This document shows, one piece after another, positions 12,101 through 23,200 of a stretch of DNA of 64,000 nt. Under the pieces are notes generated by a model, which saw only the letters and a program-made list of their open reading frames with translations, made no database searches and was not told the origin of the DNA. The DNA lies in NCBI GenBank assembly GCA_025024175.1, contig QCXZ01000003.1, positions 37,038,257 to 37,102,256 of the forward strand, given 5' to 3'. Origin of the DNA: Rhyzopertha dominica. Its lineage: Eukaryota > Arthropoda > Insecta > Coleoptera > Bostrichidae. The position numbers were made by a program, and so were the translations under genes. Numbering within the stretch: the first letter of the stretch is position 1; the number at the start of each line of letters is the position of its first letter.

Positions 12101-13234
12101 CATGATAAACTATTATATTGCTTTTCTCCTTTTCTAATTGTTTTATTACACTAAAACATGTGGCAATTGAAAGCTGAGTAACTGTACTCTGCCATATTAA
12201 TTTTTTCAAGCTCTATATAAATAAATAACACTAAATACAAAAAAAAGTATTTTTTGCATAGCGGTAGCGGTGCTTTTATGACAAAGCCATTGAAAAAAAT
12301 TGCTACAAATGCTACAGACCTTAGCTACGAAATGCAAAATCTGCAAGTGTCAAAGGGATTGAATAGGTCTAAAAATTAACTTATTGGATACACACCCATT
12401 TAAATCTATTGCATCAAATATATTAAACAACTTAAGTCGACAGAAGGGGTAAGAAGACCAGAACTGCTACCATTTATGAAGTAAGGCTACTAACGTGGGT
12501 GAATGCTTTCAGCGTCCATAAATAAGATAATATATTTTTTTCGGAATGATCGCTGTCTCTTGAAAACACTGACAAAAAATTATGTCTGACGTTTCGATTA
12601 CACCTGTAATAAATTATAAATATATAATTTTTTGTCAGTGTTTTCAAGAGACAGCGATCTTTCCGAAAAAAATATATTATCTTAAGGCTACTAACATTGC
12701 ATTTTAATGGTTTCAGTTCATATTGCTGTTGGGCATATTTCCCATACTTATACTGCTAGACCCTTTCCGAAATGTGTTCAATATCAACAAACAATTCAAG
12801 AATATTTGAACATATTATTTATTTTCAGACTTCATTTATCACGGAGCTCATTCGAGCACGTCGTCGGACATATCTCCAATGTCGGAACAGAAGTCTCTAC
12901 CAAGAAGGGGAAGATCAAGGTAATAATAAACTACCAATGTGGCTAAAATTAAATACTTGGGTTACTTTTGCTAATTAATTATATTAACAGGTGGTTAGCT
13001 CAAAACCGAGGTTCTAGCCGACAGATGCTACCACACCTGTCAGTAGCTGAGACGGTTTTCACTGAAAGAGGCCAAGTGCAGCAAACAGAGCAGAGCACCC
13101 CTGATAGACCAGAACTAAGTGAGGCTGAATGTGACATCGATACGCTCAAGAAATTAAAATTAGGTTTAAGGTCGTCCCTCTGGTCTAGGCCGAGTGGCTC
13201 TGGACAGCCATCGGACTACTCCATAGCAGTTTAA
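10..13234 (+). CDS. Dscam: Dscam-family cell adhesion receptor, 3' part (11 exons, gene-level entry)
   Basis: Homophilic neuronal and immune adhesion receptor of the plasma membrane. Eleven coding exons join in one frame: 10-165, 229-525, 826-1277, 2354-2603, 9187-9330, 9391-9534, 9669-9785, 9841-10016, 11055-11202, 12829-12919, 12991-13234, giving about 738 residues. The visible order is end of FN3, FN3, Ig, FN3, FN3, transmembrane helix, tail. That matches the membrane-proximal end of Dscam (FN3-4, Ig10, FN5, FN6, TM); the upstream Ig domains lie left of the window. Tail blocks RERYYATIHKV, ETSEDISPYATFQLSE and LTSSRTESSNQ are Dscam family signatures, and the C-terminus YSIAV looks like a PDZ ligand. 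Only one TM exon is visible, whereas Drosophila Dscam1 has two alternatives, so which paralogue this is stays open. It is convergent with CCDC93. The two shortest introns are 60 and 63 bp; the longest, 6.6 kb, is full of transposons. Confidence 0.93.
229..525 (+). CDS. Dscam: Dscam exon: FN3 domain (FN4 by position)
   Basis: Acceptor AG 227-228, donor GT 526. The exon begins VPGPPADIKVVV and carries a complete FN3 domain with the SWLPP and VEYQFWVTAST motifs. The preceding intron (166-228, 63 bp) is a multiple of three and has no stop in this frame. Confidence 0.92.
826..1277 (+). CDS. Dscam: Dscam exon: Ig10 and start of FN5
   Basis: Acceptor AG 824-825, donor GTGAGT at 1278. It encodes an Ig domain with both cysteines (SCIAVG and GNYSCQVDNG) and then the FN3 start IPPSAPLLYVTSATSSS. 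This single Ig between FN3 domains is the Dscam Ig10 hallmark. Confidence 0.95.
1278..2353 (+). other. Dscam intron, 1.08 kb
   Basis: AT-rich intron with GT and AG ends. A short TTATATTATATT-type low-complexity tract lies near 2050-2080. No coding similarity or transposon ends recognised. Confidence 0.7.
2354..2603 (+). CDS. Dscam: Dscam exon: rest of FN5 and start of FN6
   Basis: Acceptor ttacag before 2354, donor GTGAGT at 2604. It continues FN5 (GLLCGTTYHLYLIAHNKIG), then the FN6 start (WPDNGCPILYFILQYR). It leaves one base, which joins the exon at 9187 to read WTLVSNALKPQ, as in Dscam. Confidence 0.92.
2970..5582 (+). repeat. Tandem array, ~123-bp unit, with inverted terminal copies
   Basis: Units of about 121-125 bp share the core TTATGCATTCTGGAAACAG and AAGCGAAGACGACCA. 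About 19 direct copies run from 2970 to about 5318. The orientation then flips, and about two reverse-complement copies fill 5319-5582. The unit can be read through for up to 106 codons, but each frame is soon stopped, so I do not regard it as coding. The long-arm/short-arm layout resembles a foldback element; no target duplication was found. Confidence 0.9.
6378..7441 (-). pseudogene. Ty3/Gypsy pol fragment (reverse transcriptase and RNase H)
   Basis: Reading down from 7441, the frame gives a Gypsy RT core: PIGLCNTLVTFERL, then CLMYLDDVIIMG with the catalytic DD pair, the LGH segment, and the connection domain RSLLGLCSYYRRFIRSFADI. A frame change near 6873 continues into RNase H (VYFSKTLPKPEINYCVTRRELLAVVK), and a further frame gives the end of RNase H to about 6600. 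There is no Gag, integrase or LTR, so it is a dead 5'- and 3'-truncated copy. It is more like the 412/mdg1 type than the Gypsy copy at 45-50 kb. Confidence 0.85.
7477..8420 (+). pseudogene. DDE transposase remnant (Tc1/mariner-like), interrupted by a MITE
   Basis: Two decayed halves are split by the insertion at 7798-8058. The left half (about 7477-7797) has N-terminal helix-turn-helix-like fragments such as NEAIQRNILASVNINPS in broken frames. The right half (about 8165-8420) reads WIGRNGPVAWPPRSPNLSG followed by LDFFLWG, the hallmark of insect DDE transposases of the Tc1/mariner-related type. Multiple stops and frameshifts. The exact superfamily is uncertain. Confidence 0.65.
7798..8058. mobile_element. 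hAT-type MITE with 8-bp target duplication
   Basis: Flanked by a perfect 8-bp duplication, GAAAGTTA, at 7790-7797 and 8059-8066. Ends are CACTAGCGTAGC on the left and, reverse-complemented, CAGTGGCATATCC on the right. Eight-bp duplications with CA..TG ends fit hAT. Internal poly-G and poly-C runs (7807-7841, 8026-8031). Confidence 0.8.
9187..9330 (+). CDS. Dscam: Dscam exon: rest of FN6
   Basis: Acceptor tttcag before 9187, donor GTAGGA at 9331. It reads VSNALKPQRKTSITGLTP, then KVEAHNIAGFSTEEF, the end of the last FN3 domain. Confidence 0.93.
9391..9534 (+). CDS. Dscam: Dscam exon: juxtamembrane and transmembrane helix
   Basis: Acceptor ttgcag before 9391, donor GTAAGC at 9535. It encodes DVPPPDLIKQGE and then a hydrophobic helix of about 23 residues (IIAPIIVFSIIGLLVSAALT). 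The preceding intron is only 60 bp (9331-9390), a multiple of three and open in frame. Confidence 0.93.
9669..9785 (+). CDS. Dscam: Dscam exon: proximal cytoplasmic tail
   Basis: Acceptor ccttag before 9669, donor GTAAAT at 9786. It encodes NEAAKEQLENQQ and QRERYYATIHKVALQ, a tyrosine-containing conserved block of the Dscam tail. Confidence 0.92.
9841..10016 (+). CDS. Dscam: Dscam exon: cytoplasmic tail with SPYATFQL motif
   Basis: Acceptor gagcag before 9841, donor GTAAGT at 10017. It encodes ETSEDISPYATFQLSE, HSFMYHE and GCASPPPASSS, all conserved in insect Dscam tails. The YATFQL block resembles a tyrosine signalling motif. Confidence 0.92.
10017..11054 (+). other. Dscam intron, 1.04 kb
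   Basis: AT-rich. No confidently recognised element; short open stretches at 10164-10582 look non-coding. Confidence 0.6.
11055..11202 (+). CDS. Dscam: Dscam exon: basic/acidic tail segment
   Basis: Acceptor tacag before 11055, donor GTAAGG at 11203. It encodes GRRRANRKTDVESDESESD, then LTSSRTESSNQ, a highly conserved Dscam stretch. Confidence 0.92.
11562..11952. mobile_element. MITE with ~115-bp terminal inverted repeats
   Basis: The left arm starting GTGGAAATTTAGAT at 11564 is mirrored by the right arm ending ATCTAAATTTCCAC at 11950, with homology over about 115 bp per arm. A partial copy of the same family lies at about 19690-19895. Confidence 0.8.
12495..12682. mobile_element. Hairpin element with 13-bp target duplication (Penelope-like by structure)
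   Basis: The 13-bp repeat TAAGGCTACTAAC occurs at 12482-12494 and 12683-12695. Between them are a single-copy tail of about 28 nt and then two near-perfect inverted arms of about 60 bp (12525-12584 and 12625-12682). On the minus strand the loop carries AATCGAAACGTC, half of a hammerhead-like core. The same plan is seen at 56349-56806. Confidence 0.65.
12829..12919 (+). CDS. Dscam: Dscam exon: HSSTSSDISPMSEQ tail segment
   Basis: Acceptor tttcag before 12829, donor GTAATA at 12920. It encodes FIYHGAHSSTSSDISPMSEQ, then KSLPRRGRSR, a strongly conserved Dscam tail block. Confidence 0.93.
12991..13234 (+). CDS. Dscam: Dscam terminal coding exon
   Basis: Acceptor taacag before 12991, stop TAA at 13232-13234. 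It encodes LSEAECDIDTLKKLKLGLRS, then SLWSRP, and ends SDYSIAV, a hydrophobic C-terminus of the PDZ-ligand type. Confidence 0.92.
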
Positions 13235-13922
13235 ATGTTTCTAGAGAATTTATTCCAGTTTTTACTGGTTGCAATTTATTATTACATCAAAATTAAGATT
13301 TATAGTTGAATTATATACAATTTTATACAAGGAAAATTATTACTCGTGATTAAGTTTGGAAAATTTGTAGTTTTTGTTACGCATTCACATTTTGGACATA
13401 CGTCATTTGCAACTAATAAAAACACAGTTCAAAGGATATTCTTCCATGTTGATGTACCAAAATACAATCACTGTCTTAACAAAATCAAAACGATGCCCTT
13501 ACTCCAATTAACTGTAACATGTATCATAGTTCAAGTTTAATTGAAATAAATTTATCGTAATGCATCACTCATGGTGTTTTATTAACTACTCCATATAGCA
13601 TGCAATAATAAATTGCTTTAACTTTTTTGTATATCCCAACAAAGGTGTTGATTTAAAAATGTTTGTTATATAGATCAACCCCAAACTACTAATCATAAAA
13701 CATATTGTGTTTTTTTAAGCAACATCAATGATATTTCCATGATAAATGAAACAACAACCATTAACCAAAATTGGGAAACTGTATATTCTCATTCAAGCTC
13801 TTTGATACATATATATACAAATATTTGTGCTTAAATAAATAACAACAAAGTATAATAGAATAAAACAATAACCTTCAGTAGAAATTCCACTGCATTAATC
13901 AGAATATCACATTTTACACCTT
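13235..13922. other. 3' UTR zone between convergent Dscam and CCDC93
   Basis: Only 688 bp separate the two stop codons, so the 3' UTRs are close or overlap. A plus-strand AATAAA lies at 13545-13550, about 310 bp after the Dscam stop. On the minus strand a possible AATAAA lies near 13573. Confidence 0.6.
13545..13550 (+). promoter_or_regulatory. Candidate Dscam polyadenylation signal
   Basis: Canonical AATAAA about 310 bp downstream of the Dscam stop codon. Other AATAAA hexamers near 13607 and 13833 are alternatives. Confidence 0.45.
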
Positions 13923-14278
13923 CTATTGTGTCAATAAGCTTTCATGCCTCCTACACTCAATTCCAAGCTGCCGAACAGCAGCAACATACTTCCTTTGCTG
14001 CTCTATGAAGCTTTGTAAGGTCTGACTTAATTCGTCTCGTCTCTGTTTTTCACTAGCTAACCTTGCATCCACCTTGCGTTTTGACAATTTCACCCCCTCC
14101 AGGATATTTTCAAGTTGTTTTAGAAACTCCTCTTTACTGCTATGGGACATCAAAGCTTCAGGATAATTTTCAGATATTGAATTGAGCAATGTCAGTTCTT
14201 TTTGCAAATACAGTCGAGTGTCTTCCAGAGAATTGAATAAAGTGTAGTACTGCTTAGTTTCTTTGTGTTTGGTGGCAA
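13923..14278 (-). CDS. CCDC93: CCDC93 exon 10 (terminal)
   Basis: Acceptor TTTGTAG on the minus strand before 14278; stop TAG at 13925-13923. Coiled-coil end: [19 protein letters not shown] through [12 protein letters not shown]. Confidence 0.95.
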
Positions 14279-17200
14279 CTACAAAAAAAACAAACAATTT
14301 ATTAACTAAATACTCTTAGTTAAGAAATTTCATGTAGACGACCACAAAGTTGAACATTAAGTTGTACTACAGAAGCTTTGGTCATCGAAAAAGTATTTAT
14401 TTGAAAAAAATTGAAAAACGAATTTTTGAACAAGCAGACAGAAACAGCTACAGAAATAGTAAAACATGTGTTTATATATATTTAAAAAAAATAGCCATTA
14501 CTACTTAATAATGTATAAGTATTATTGAGTAATAATACCAAACAAAATAGTTATCCATTACCTTCATGTAAAAATTGTATTTTTTTTTGTCGTTTTAACC
14601 TTTATACATCAATTAGCACAAAGGTAAAAATAGATTGTTATATTTCCCTCAATTGGCTTGGTCAATAATAAATATATGTACTTTTCTTCCCGCAGAATAT
14701 CTCCACACCATAAAATTTTATTACATTCAACTGTCATTTAACTCTATCAATGAAATGACTAGACTAAATATAAATAATCAATCATGACTGTACTGTCAGA
14801 AAAGCTGTGTTAGAAAAATAAAAACAATGAAACAATAATATGTAAAGAACACATTTTATTCAGTACTCAAGGCTTTCTTAATTTTAAAGAATGCTGTATC
14901 CACTTAAGACTAGAAAAAAAGAGCATGGCAAAAAAGCCTCTGAATAGTCCAAACATTAAACACTCAAGACAAATAAAATAATTAAAGCTATACAATAAAT
15001 AAAATGAAATAAATCAACCAACACTATTTATACATTCATAAATAATGCACTCATCCTGTTACCTACTGCTATACCTACAGTCTAAACAAAAGCCTTGTTT
15101 GCTAATATTCAACACTAAATTCAGATTCCATACCACTGTTGTCACCAGAATGAATAATAATTCTTTCTAAGAGAGTTCACATCATATTATTTCTGTATTT
15201 TTTTAATATGTTCAGCACAGGTCATCAATATTTGTTTAGTGATAAAACCAAACTACTCTCTTATAAGATCAACTACATTGGCAGACTAATTTCGCATTTT
15301 AAACCACTTCATACAGCTATTTAGTTTGCAAAAGTAAGTAGGTAAATTCAGAACTACAAAACCCTTTTTCTGTTGCCAAACTATCGACTGAGTATTGTTA
15401 TTGAAAATCTTTGACTTCCAAAGATTTTCTTTATGCAGCATGTATCTGGTACTTTAAGAAAATTAATATCAACTTTTTTGTCAACATATTAGGGGTTTTC
15501 AGTTTGCCTTGAATTTACATTATAAATTCTGTAGATTTGGGCACAACTACTCCTCAAGCCATTTTTCAAATAACACTTCTGTCATGCATTAGCTGGCACA
15601 TTGTAGTCAACAATATACTGAAAGTTTCAGAGCTACTTCTGAGGAAGACACCGACATGAGTGTCGAAAGGTCAAGGTCAAATAACCAATGTGGGAACCAG
15701 CCCGGAAAACAACATGTCAACAATATTTATTGCATAAAGTAGTACAGTGTTTAGTACCCAGACCTTTTTTCCATCCACATGTACATCTTGGTGGGGTTTT
15801 GGAGTAAATTTTAACAATCAGTCAGTTCCCTTCTCTTTAATTTCATAAGTAGTAAGCCAAGTTTTCTCGAGGTAAATTATGTCCCTGCTTAAGTTTCAAA
15901 AAATATTAATTTTTATAATGTACTCTAACCTCCATTTAACCAAATGTTTAAGCTCTGTTATGTATAGGCACCCATTTAATTCATAAGGAAAACCTATCTC
16001 TTTTAGTAAACTCCCGCAAAATTGATTTCAGAAATATCTTGTGTTATAATATAAATCCAATTTAAAACTTACTGGTATTGTCATTTTGTACACAATCTCG
16101 AAACCATCTCTGACCAATCCATTCCTATGAAAGGCACAGGGTTTTTTCGTGACACTAATGTATCTTGTAAACCACAGATCCTTTTCAAGCAATAGTAACC
16201 TACTACAGCTTAATTTCTTTTCCGCCAATTTGGCAAACTTATATTACTTTTTAGAATAACATACTTGGTCAGTACAGCAATTCTCATAATTAGCGTGATG
16301 TGTTCTTCATTAATCTGTTTTCCAAACTGACCTAATGTGTTTTGCATCAGCTGACATTGTTTTTCTATCAATGTGAACAAGCAATCACTTAGGACACTAA
16401 CACTTGCATAGTGTTGTTCAAAGGCTTCTGAGTGACTCTGCCATTGCTAAACAGAAATTTGCACTTGATACTTACATATTACACTCCAACAAACAGTGAA
16501 CAGCTATTATCATTACTACCCCCACAGAGAAGGATGGTACTCTCCATTCTCCTATGACTAATTCCTCAAGACTCGAATTTTTAACACTATTGGATTATCT
16601 ATTACCTATGGTTATTTATATTCAAAGTGTTATTAACCCTCCACCCCCACCCCCATTAAGTACCTCTTACAGTTTACCTAAATAATTGGAACAGACATAT
16701 TCTTTGAGGTCACACATGGATGCTTTACAATGGAGGCATATGATCCAGGCAAGTAAATGTTACAATTAGCAATATTTAAACATGAATAAATCACCCATTA
16801 TGTGATCCTGTAATAATGGAATCAGCCATAAAATTTTATGGAGTATGGAAATTTTGCAAGAAGAATGCAATATTACTGTCTAAATTGTAATATCTAAACA
16901 CAAATGCAAGCAGGTCACTTTTTTCAGGTGTATGCTTATTATTGTATGCTGTACTTACAATTTTACAAAGTTTTGAAATATTTGTCTATTTGCTTAGGCA
17001 CCTTGTGTGAAAAAAGATACTATGCTAAATAATGACAATGACGGAAGTATTCTATAAAAGTGACAGACTAAACTATAGATACTGTATGAACTGACAGTTC
17101 AGTGCATAAGCGTGCCAAGTATTTGCCTAATAACAAGGCTGCTATGCGGAAGGATCGTTTAAACTGATGCATGCTGTGATGCAAAAATAAAGAATAAAAA

Positions 17201-20200
17201 ACCTGCACTGCTGTCATCGTTCAATGGTAAGTCTGTCAACATGATTATGCTTTCCATGGCACACTTCTCTTCAAAGAAAAACTGTACGAGTTGTTTATAT
17301 AAATTCTTCCTCACCACAGTTTCCAACCACTGCACCATCAAATGATTATTTGTCTTTTTCCATACCAACTTTTTAAACAAACAAGTACCAAATTTATTCC
17401 ATCAGAAAAGTCTGGCTTTTCTTCATGCAAAGTGTGATTGGTGCAACACTATGGGCTGGTTGCATAAACGCGGATCAAAGTTAATCTGGGTTTAATCCGC
17501 CGTTGTTGCCTAGTAATGTCATGAATTCAGTGTTCTGATTGGTGTTGCTATAGCAATGACCGCAGATTAAACTTGGATTAACTTTGATCCACGTTTGTGC
17601 AACTGGCCTTAAAGAAATGAATTTTAATTTAGACAGAAAATACAACAGAAGTTACCAAAAATCTTACGTGCTTTCAAAGCTGAGCTAATTCGTCCAATCA
17701 ATCATATCTTAACTTCCCATTTCTTACATAACCCAGAAAAGCAACCATTTCATCCTACCTTGATTATATAACTCCAAAAATCTGCACTGGTATTGGGCGA
17801 GTTCTGCCCGGCTTGGAATGTCATCAAGTTGACGCTGCAATGCAGCTATACTCCTATTCTTTTTAGCCAACTGCAACCTCAGAACTTTTATCCTCTCCTG
17901 GTTTGTTTCCATATCCTTATTTATCTGTTCTGTATTGATATGCACAGGTTTAGCAGATTTTACTTCCCTAGAAATACTGTAATAAATAGGAGTTTTCAGA
18001 AACAGATTGTGTCAACTAACTCTATACGATTCTGAAGCCTAACCAATTCCTGTTTACAATGATCTCTAAACAGCAGTTCTTGTGATCGGAGACCATCGTT
18101 TACGACAACCAAATCCTCTACCTCCTTTATGGTCCTAAAATCAAACTGATATAGTGTAGGCTCTAATTTAATATCTATATGTTCATATGTTATTTTATCA
18201 CAGTGCTTTGAATACAAAATCGCACATGGTAGTCCAAACATACCTACAAATGTTCTTAACACACTTTTAAGTAATCTTTTAAAAAATTTTGCTGGTCCAT
18301 ATGTAAACAGGGTATTTCATGGTGAGTATGACTCGATATGATATTTTAATGTTGATGTAGGTATTGCCATTTTTCTGTGGTACGCATAGGCATAGCTGAC
18401 ATAATATTTTAGGGGGGGCTGAAGTCCCTCGAGTAGAAATAATAATAATTATTTAGTATAGGTAATAAAACATTAAATATTCTCAGTGGAGGCAGCTTTG
18501 AAGATGGCAAGTTTAATATATTTCATAAAAATTAAAAGGCAAAACATATAAATAATTTATTATATTTAAACCTTGAGAAATATTTTTAGGGGGGCTTTCG
18601 AGAACTTTGGGGGGGGGGGGGGCTTAGCTTAGACTCCCCTAGCTACGCCCATGGCGGTACTTCAAAGTCCTGGACCAAAACAAACTGAGTTGCCGAAACA
18701 TGTGTAACGTAGCAGTGTTGGGCGCAATTTTGTAGCTTTAAAAGAACATTTAGAAGTGTGAGTGTGTAGTATGTTTGAGTAGCTTACACTCATTCGTTTT
18801 ACTTCACAAGTATTACAAACCGAAATTACATTTAGTTACAACATATTGTTGAAAAGCTTAATCTACAATATGTGCATATGTACAGCATTACAATTTACAT
18901 GTTGTACCAAAAAATGATAACGTGCTAGGTCCCTGAATGTTGTTATAATGAGAGAGAAACATATAAACTTATTTTAGATTGTTTTTCAACAATACATTGC
19001 AACTTAATGTAATTCAGTTTGTAATACTTCATGAACAATACAAAAGCATGTAAACAACTCAAACATACACAGTGACACTTCAAAATATTGTTTTAAACTA
19101 TAATTTTGCTCTCAACATTGAGTGTTACGGTGTATTTTTTAATAGTATGTTCCTTTGTGTTATTTAGTAAGTATTACAAACCAAAATTACATTTAGTTGC
19201 AATCTGTTGTTGAAAAACAACCTAAAAGAAGTGCTGTAAAAATTACATGTATCTCTCTCATTTAACAAGAACATCCAGGAACCCAACCCATTACCATTTT
19301 CTGGTAAAACCTGTAAATAGTAATGCTCTACACACATACTTAGTGTATGTTAAGCTTGAAACATTGTGACTAAATGTAATTTCATCTTCTAATGCTAAGT
19401 AAAGTAAAGGAGTGTAGGCTACTCAGACATACACAGTAACACTTTATTAAAATACTATTTAAACACTAAAAAAATGCACCAAACACTGAACTCTCTTACG
19501 CACATTATGACAACCTGGTTTTGATCCAGGATCTTGACGTACCGCAGCAAAATGGCCGACATCTACGTCACAATAATATAGTGTATAAACATATTCAGAA
19601 ACTGCTGGAGGAACTTGATAGTTATTTTGAAAATCTGTGCCTCCAGAGTACTTTATTACACCGGAAAACGATACTAACTAAAGAATATTGTTTAAAATAC
19701 ATGTCTATGCTGTGCTGTCTGCACCGCAACCAACTGCAGATAGATGTATTTCACTATCATTATAGCTCATCAGTGAAGTTTAGGCTACAGGTCACTTCCT
19801 TTAGAAAGTAGATCCCATAATGGCAACTAGGTGGCTTTGTCATCATGTCAGTGTAATGCTGACAGATGGCACTGCCATCTAAATTCTTACTTAAAGAATA
19901 TGCTGTGTATTATTTTAATTTTTAATTAGCTTCTTATACCACAGTATGCCTTAAGAGTCCCAACAAGGACGTAACTTATCATAGGATCCGAATAGTTTAA
20001 TTCAACACAGCAGATGCTGATGTCTATTCAATAGGGTATCTTCTTTAGACCAAAAATATAATAATGGAAAACGGCAGTATAATGTGTAGTTCACTTAGTT
20101 GAATTTTATCCTCTGAACTAAAAAGTATAAACGGCTTGAGATTAATTTTCTACAGATTGAAACTGTTAATGGCAAGAAGGCAAACCTTATCCTGTAACGG

Positions 20201-23200
20201 TGATTTCAACACTGACATTGTCTGTCAAACAAAACTGGGTTATCCCTTTGAATACAAAGCTTTAAGGAAGGAGCGTTCTGCATCTTTATGCACATATAAG
20301 CAGGAACCGAAATGGTCCTGTTGAGGCTCCATTATTTTGATTGTTCATAGCTGCTATCACGCTGCTATTGTCATCAGCTTAGACATCAGTATTCAAACGG
20401 TACAACACATAAAAATATGGTTAGTTGTGTGACTTGTAGTTATTCCTTGACACCAATANAAAAAATTGAGGAGTAGCAAGCATTTCATATGTACGTGTTT
20501 TTAATACTAAATTTTTCAAAAACGTTTTTAAGGTTATGAAGCATGGAATGCATAGGCGCAATAAAATTGATGGACACATGTGATAAGTTGACAAACTAGC
20601 TTTTTCGCTTTGATAATTCTTCATTAATTTAACGTATGGTAAATATATTTTAAGTATACAATAATTCATTATCTCAAACATACTGCCGTATGCCACTGCC
20701 AAAGCGGAAACAGTAGTATACATACTCTGGACTTTTTGAACCAGTGCTCTCCAGATCAGTTAGAGTCTTTACAGCAAGTGTGACTTGGTTGCTCATTTCT
20801 TTTAACGAGGCTGACGATTCTTCTAATAAATTAATAAGATTTTGTTTCTCTTCCAGCAACACTGGATACTTATTTTCTAAATATTCTCTCTGACGTGTAA
20901 GGAGCGTAATTTGCTTTTCTTCCTTGGATTTAATCCCTCCATCCTGCAGGTACATTTAATTAATGAATATTTAACCTAGTAAAAAATATATTACCTCCAA
21001 TTCACTAAAAAGTGACTCGTAATGCTTTTGTAACAGCTTTTGATCGTCTGTGTTTAACTTGATAGTTTCTACATCCTAAAATAATATTAATTAATACAGA
21101 GTATTAACCACTGTAGTGAATTATATAAATTAAAAAACAAATGCTGCTTTTACTCACCTCATTTGCATACGTCATTGTGCTTAAAAGCTGCGCAATTACA
21201 TGCTACAAACACAAAAAGCAAACAATATAGCTCAATATCACAATAAAATAAGTAACTACAACTACCACCAATAGGCAAAACAGAAAAACTATGCCATTAT
21301 TACTTACACATAATAGTAAGTAATGTTTTTTTATGTTCAACGAATCTTAATAAAACAAGTTAAAAAAGTGCAGCCATAAATAAACTACCTCATCCATTCT
21401 GTCTTCCTCCACAACACTAGAATTACTAGTGTCATCATCTACAGATTTACTTCTCTGCAGTTCACCTTTCAGTCCATACTCCAGCAGGGTGACCTGGACT
21501 CTAGAGTTTAAATCAGAGGGTGGTGCATTTTTCCTTCTATAAAATCTTTGTGGCCTGTAAACTTCACACACTTTTTTCACATTATTTAAAACTTGCTCTT
21601 GGGCGTTTTTGTTGACATCTTGAGGAAAATCTTTACAAAACTGATTTACAGCATAGGCTCGAACAAATGATGACATTTCTTGTCGAAATTCCATGGAACG
21701 TTTCACTAGCCACTGAAAACAGCAAATATTGACTAAGGTTTTAAGTAAGAATACTGAAAATTGGTAAGATTAGTGGTTACTGAATATCAATGGCATAAAA
21801 ATTAATGTATAAAATTACTAAAAACCGTTGATGTTCTGTAAAAAATATTACATAAGTGACCTGTTGATAATTGAACAGCACATTATTCAGCTGAAATTCC
21901 TGACTTCAAAACACAAAAAAACTATTACTATTTTTGAATTGATGTTAATACACAATTGGGTAGTCCTCACTATATCCTGTAATGTGTCCTTTCAGTTTTA
22001 ACAAATATCTAACATATAAGGCTAACTATTATATCCTTGCATAGTACATTGTTTTGCGTACAAGTGTCAGTTATTACTCCTTAAGCATATGTGTACATAA
22101 AAAATAAAAAATATTTATCATCCAGAAAATCATTACCTCTCTAGGTCTCAAACTTCAAATTGAAATACTGTTTCATGTTTAAATTAACTATCTCCCAAAT
22201 AAAATTTATTGCACATTTTTAATCAATTAATAATACAATGTTTTTTGTAAATATTGTTAATTTGTAATAAATAGTAAAGAATAAATTTTTAAATATTTTT
22301 TTACAGGTGTCTAATAAAAAAGAATCATAATACAGGGTTTCTATAAATGATTCCTGCATCCAGGGCGCTTATTGAAATTATCGATTACATCAATTTGCCG
22401 TGTCTCAGGAAAGTGACGTATACTTGTCATCTATCATAAATTTTTCAATTATTTGATATATTTTAATATGAGAAAACGCCTGGGAGTGTGTATTTTCAAC
22501 ATATTCTGTAGTGTTTTGTAGGATAATCTACTTTAAGGTGGTGTGACATTGATCTGCAACTTTCAGTACTATCGCCATGCATATTGTAGCTTGGCGGCAG
22601 TTACAAATAATAATAATAATAATATTTATTTCTGTGTGTAGCAAAAAAAGGACAACAAATTCAGCAATGCTGTTTTGCATTTGTTTTCTCATACATAAAA
22701 TATACAAAACCAAAAAAAAGAACAAACAGTGATATATTAATTTGCTACACTTTATCTGAATAGAGAAGAATACAGGGCATCATCAATGACGTCATGCGCA
22801 CAAACCATTTTTAGCACGCTACACCAACCGTTGCCAGGTAACGATACAATTCAGTGGCGTGCTCGCATTCGTCTAATTCAACGTTCGAGTTTCGTTCCGA
22901 GTAGACGATCAGAGTGTGTGTTTTTATTATTGTGTTTCGCATTTACTGTTTATACAGCACGGTTTCTTTATTATTAGTGTTTTGTCTGCATAATATAACC
23001 TTCTATTTTGCTGTGTGCTGCGTATTGTACTGTAACCTATTAACGACGCGACGACGACACTGGTTATGATGTGCAAATCGCACATACAAATGATGACGCT
23101 CCTGTATTCTTTTCTATTCAGATGGAGTGTAGTTCCAGTAACAGATGTTGTTTAAGACGGACTCTAAAGATGCTCAATGACATGTTCTTAACGTTCTTAC

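Larger units (their letters stand above)
11386..12777. mobile_element. Outer inverted-repeat element hosting two younger insertions
   Basis: The left arm (11386 to about 11510, starting AAAGGGTCTAGCA) is mirrored by a right arm ending TGCTAGACCCTTT at about 12774 and starting near 12444. Two younger elements sit inside: a MITE at 11562-11952 and a hairpin at 12495-12682. No transposase frame is visible. The superfamily is unknown. Confidence 0.7.
11203..12828 (+). other. Dscam intron with nested inverted-repeat elements
   Basis: It holds the nested set at 11386-12777, listed separately. The remaining 11203-11385 and 12778-12828 show nothing else. Confidence 0.75.
14279..17758 (-). other. CCDC93 intron 9, 3.5 kb
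   Basis: It contains coding-like remnants (16080-16445, 17203-17380), a MITE (17454-17608) and a hammerhead-like segment (15652-15690). The rest is AT-rich and unrecognised. Confidence 0.75.
18135..20725 (-). other. CCDC93 intron 7, 2.6 kb
   Basis: It carries a hAT-type MITE (18385-18653), an alternating inverted-repeat cluster (18745-19450) and a partial MITE (19690-19895). The 19900-20725 segment is unrecognised. Confidence 0.75.
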
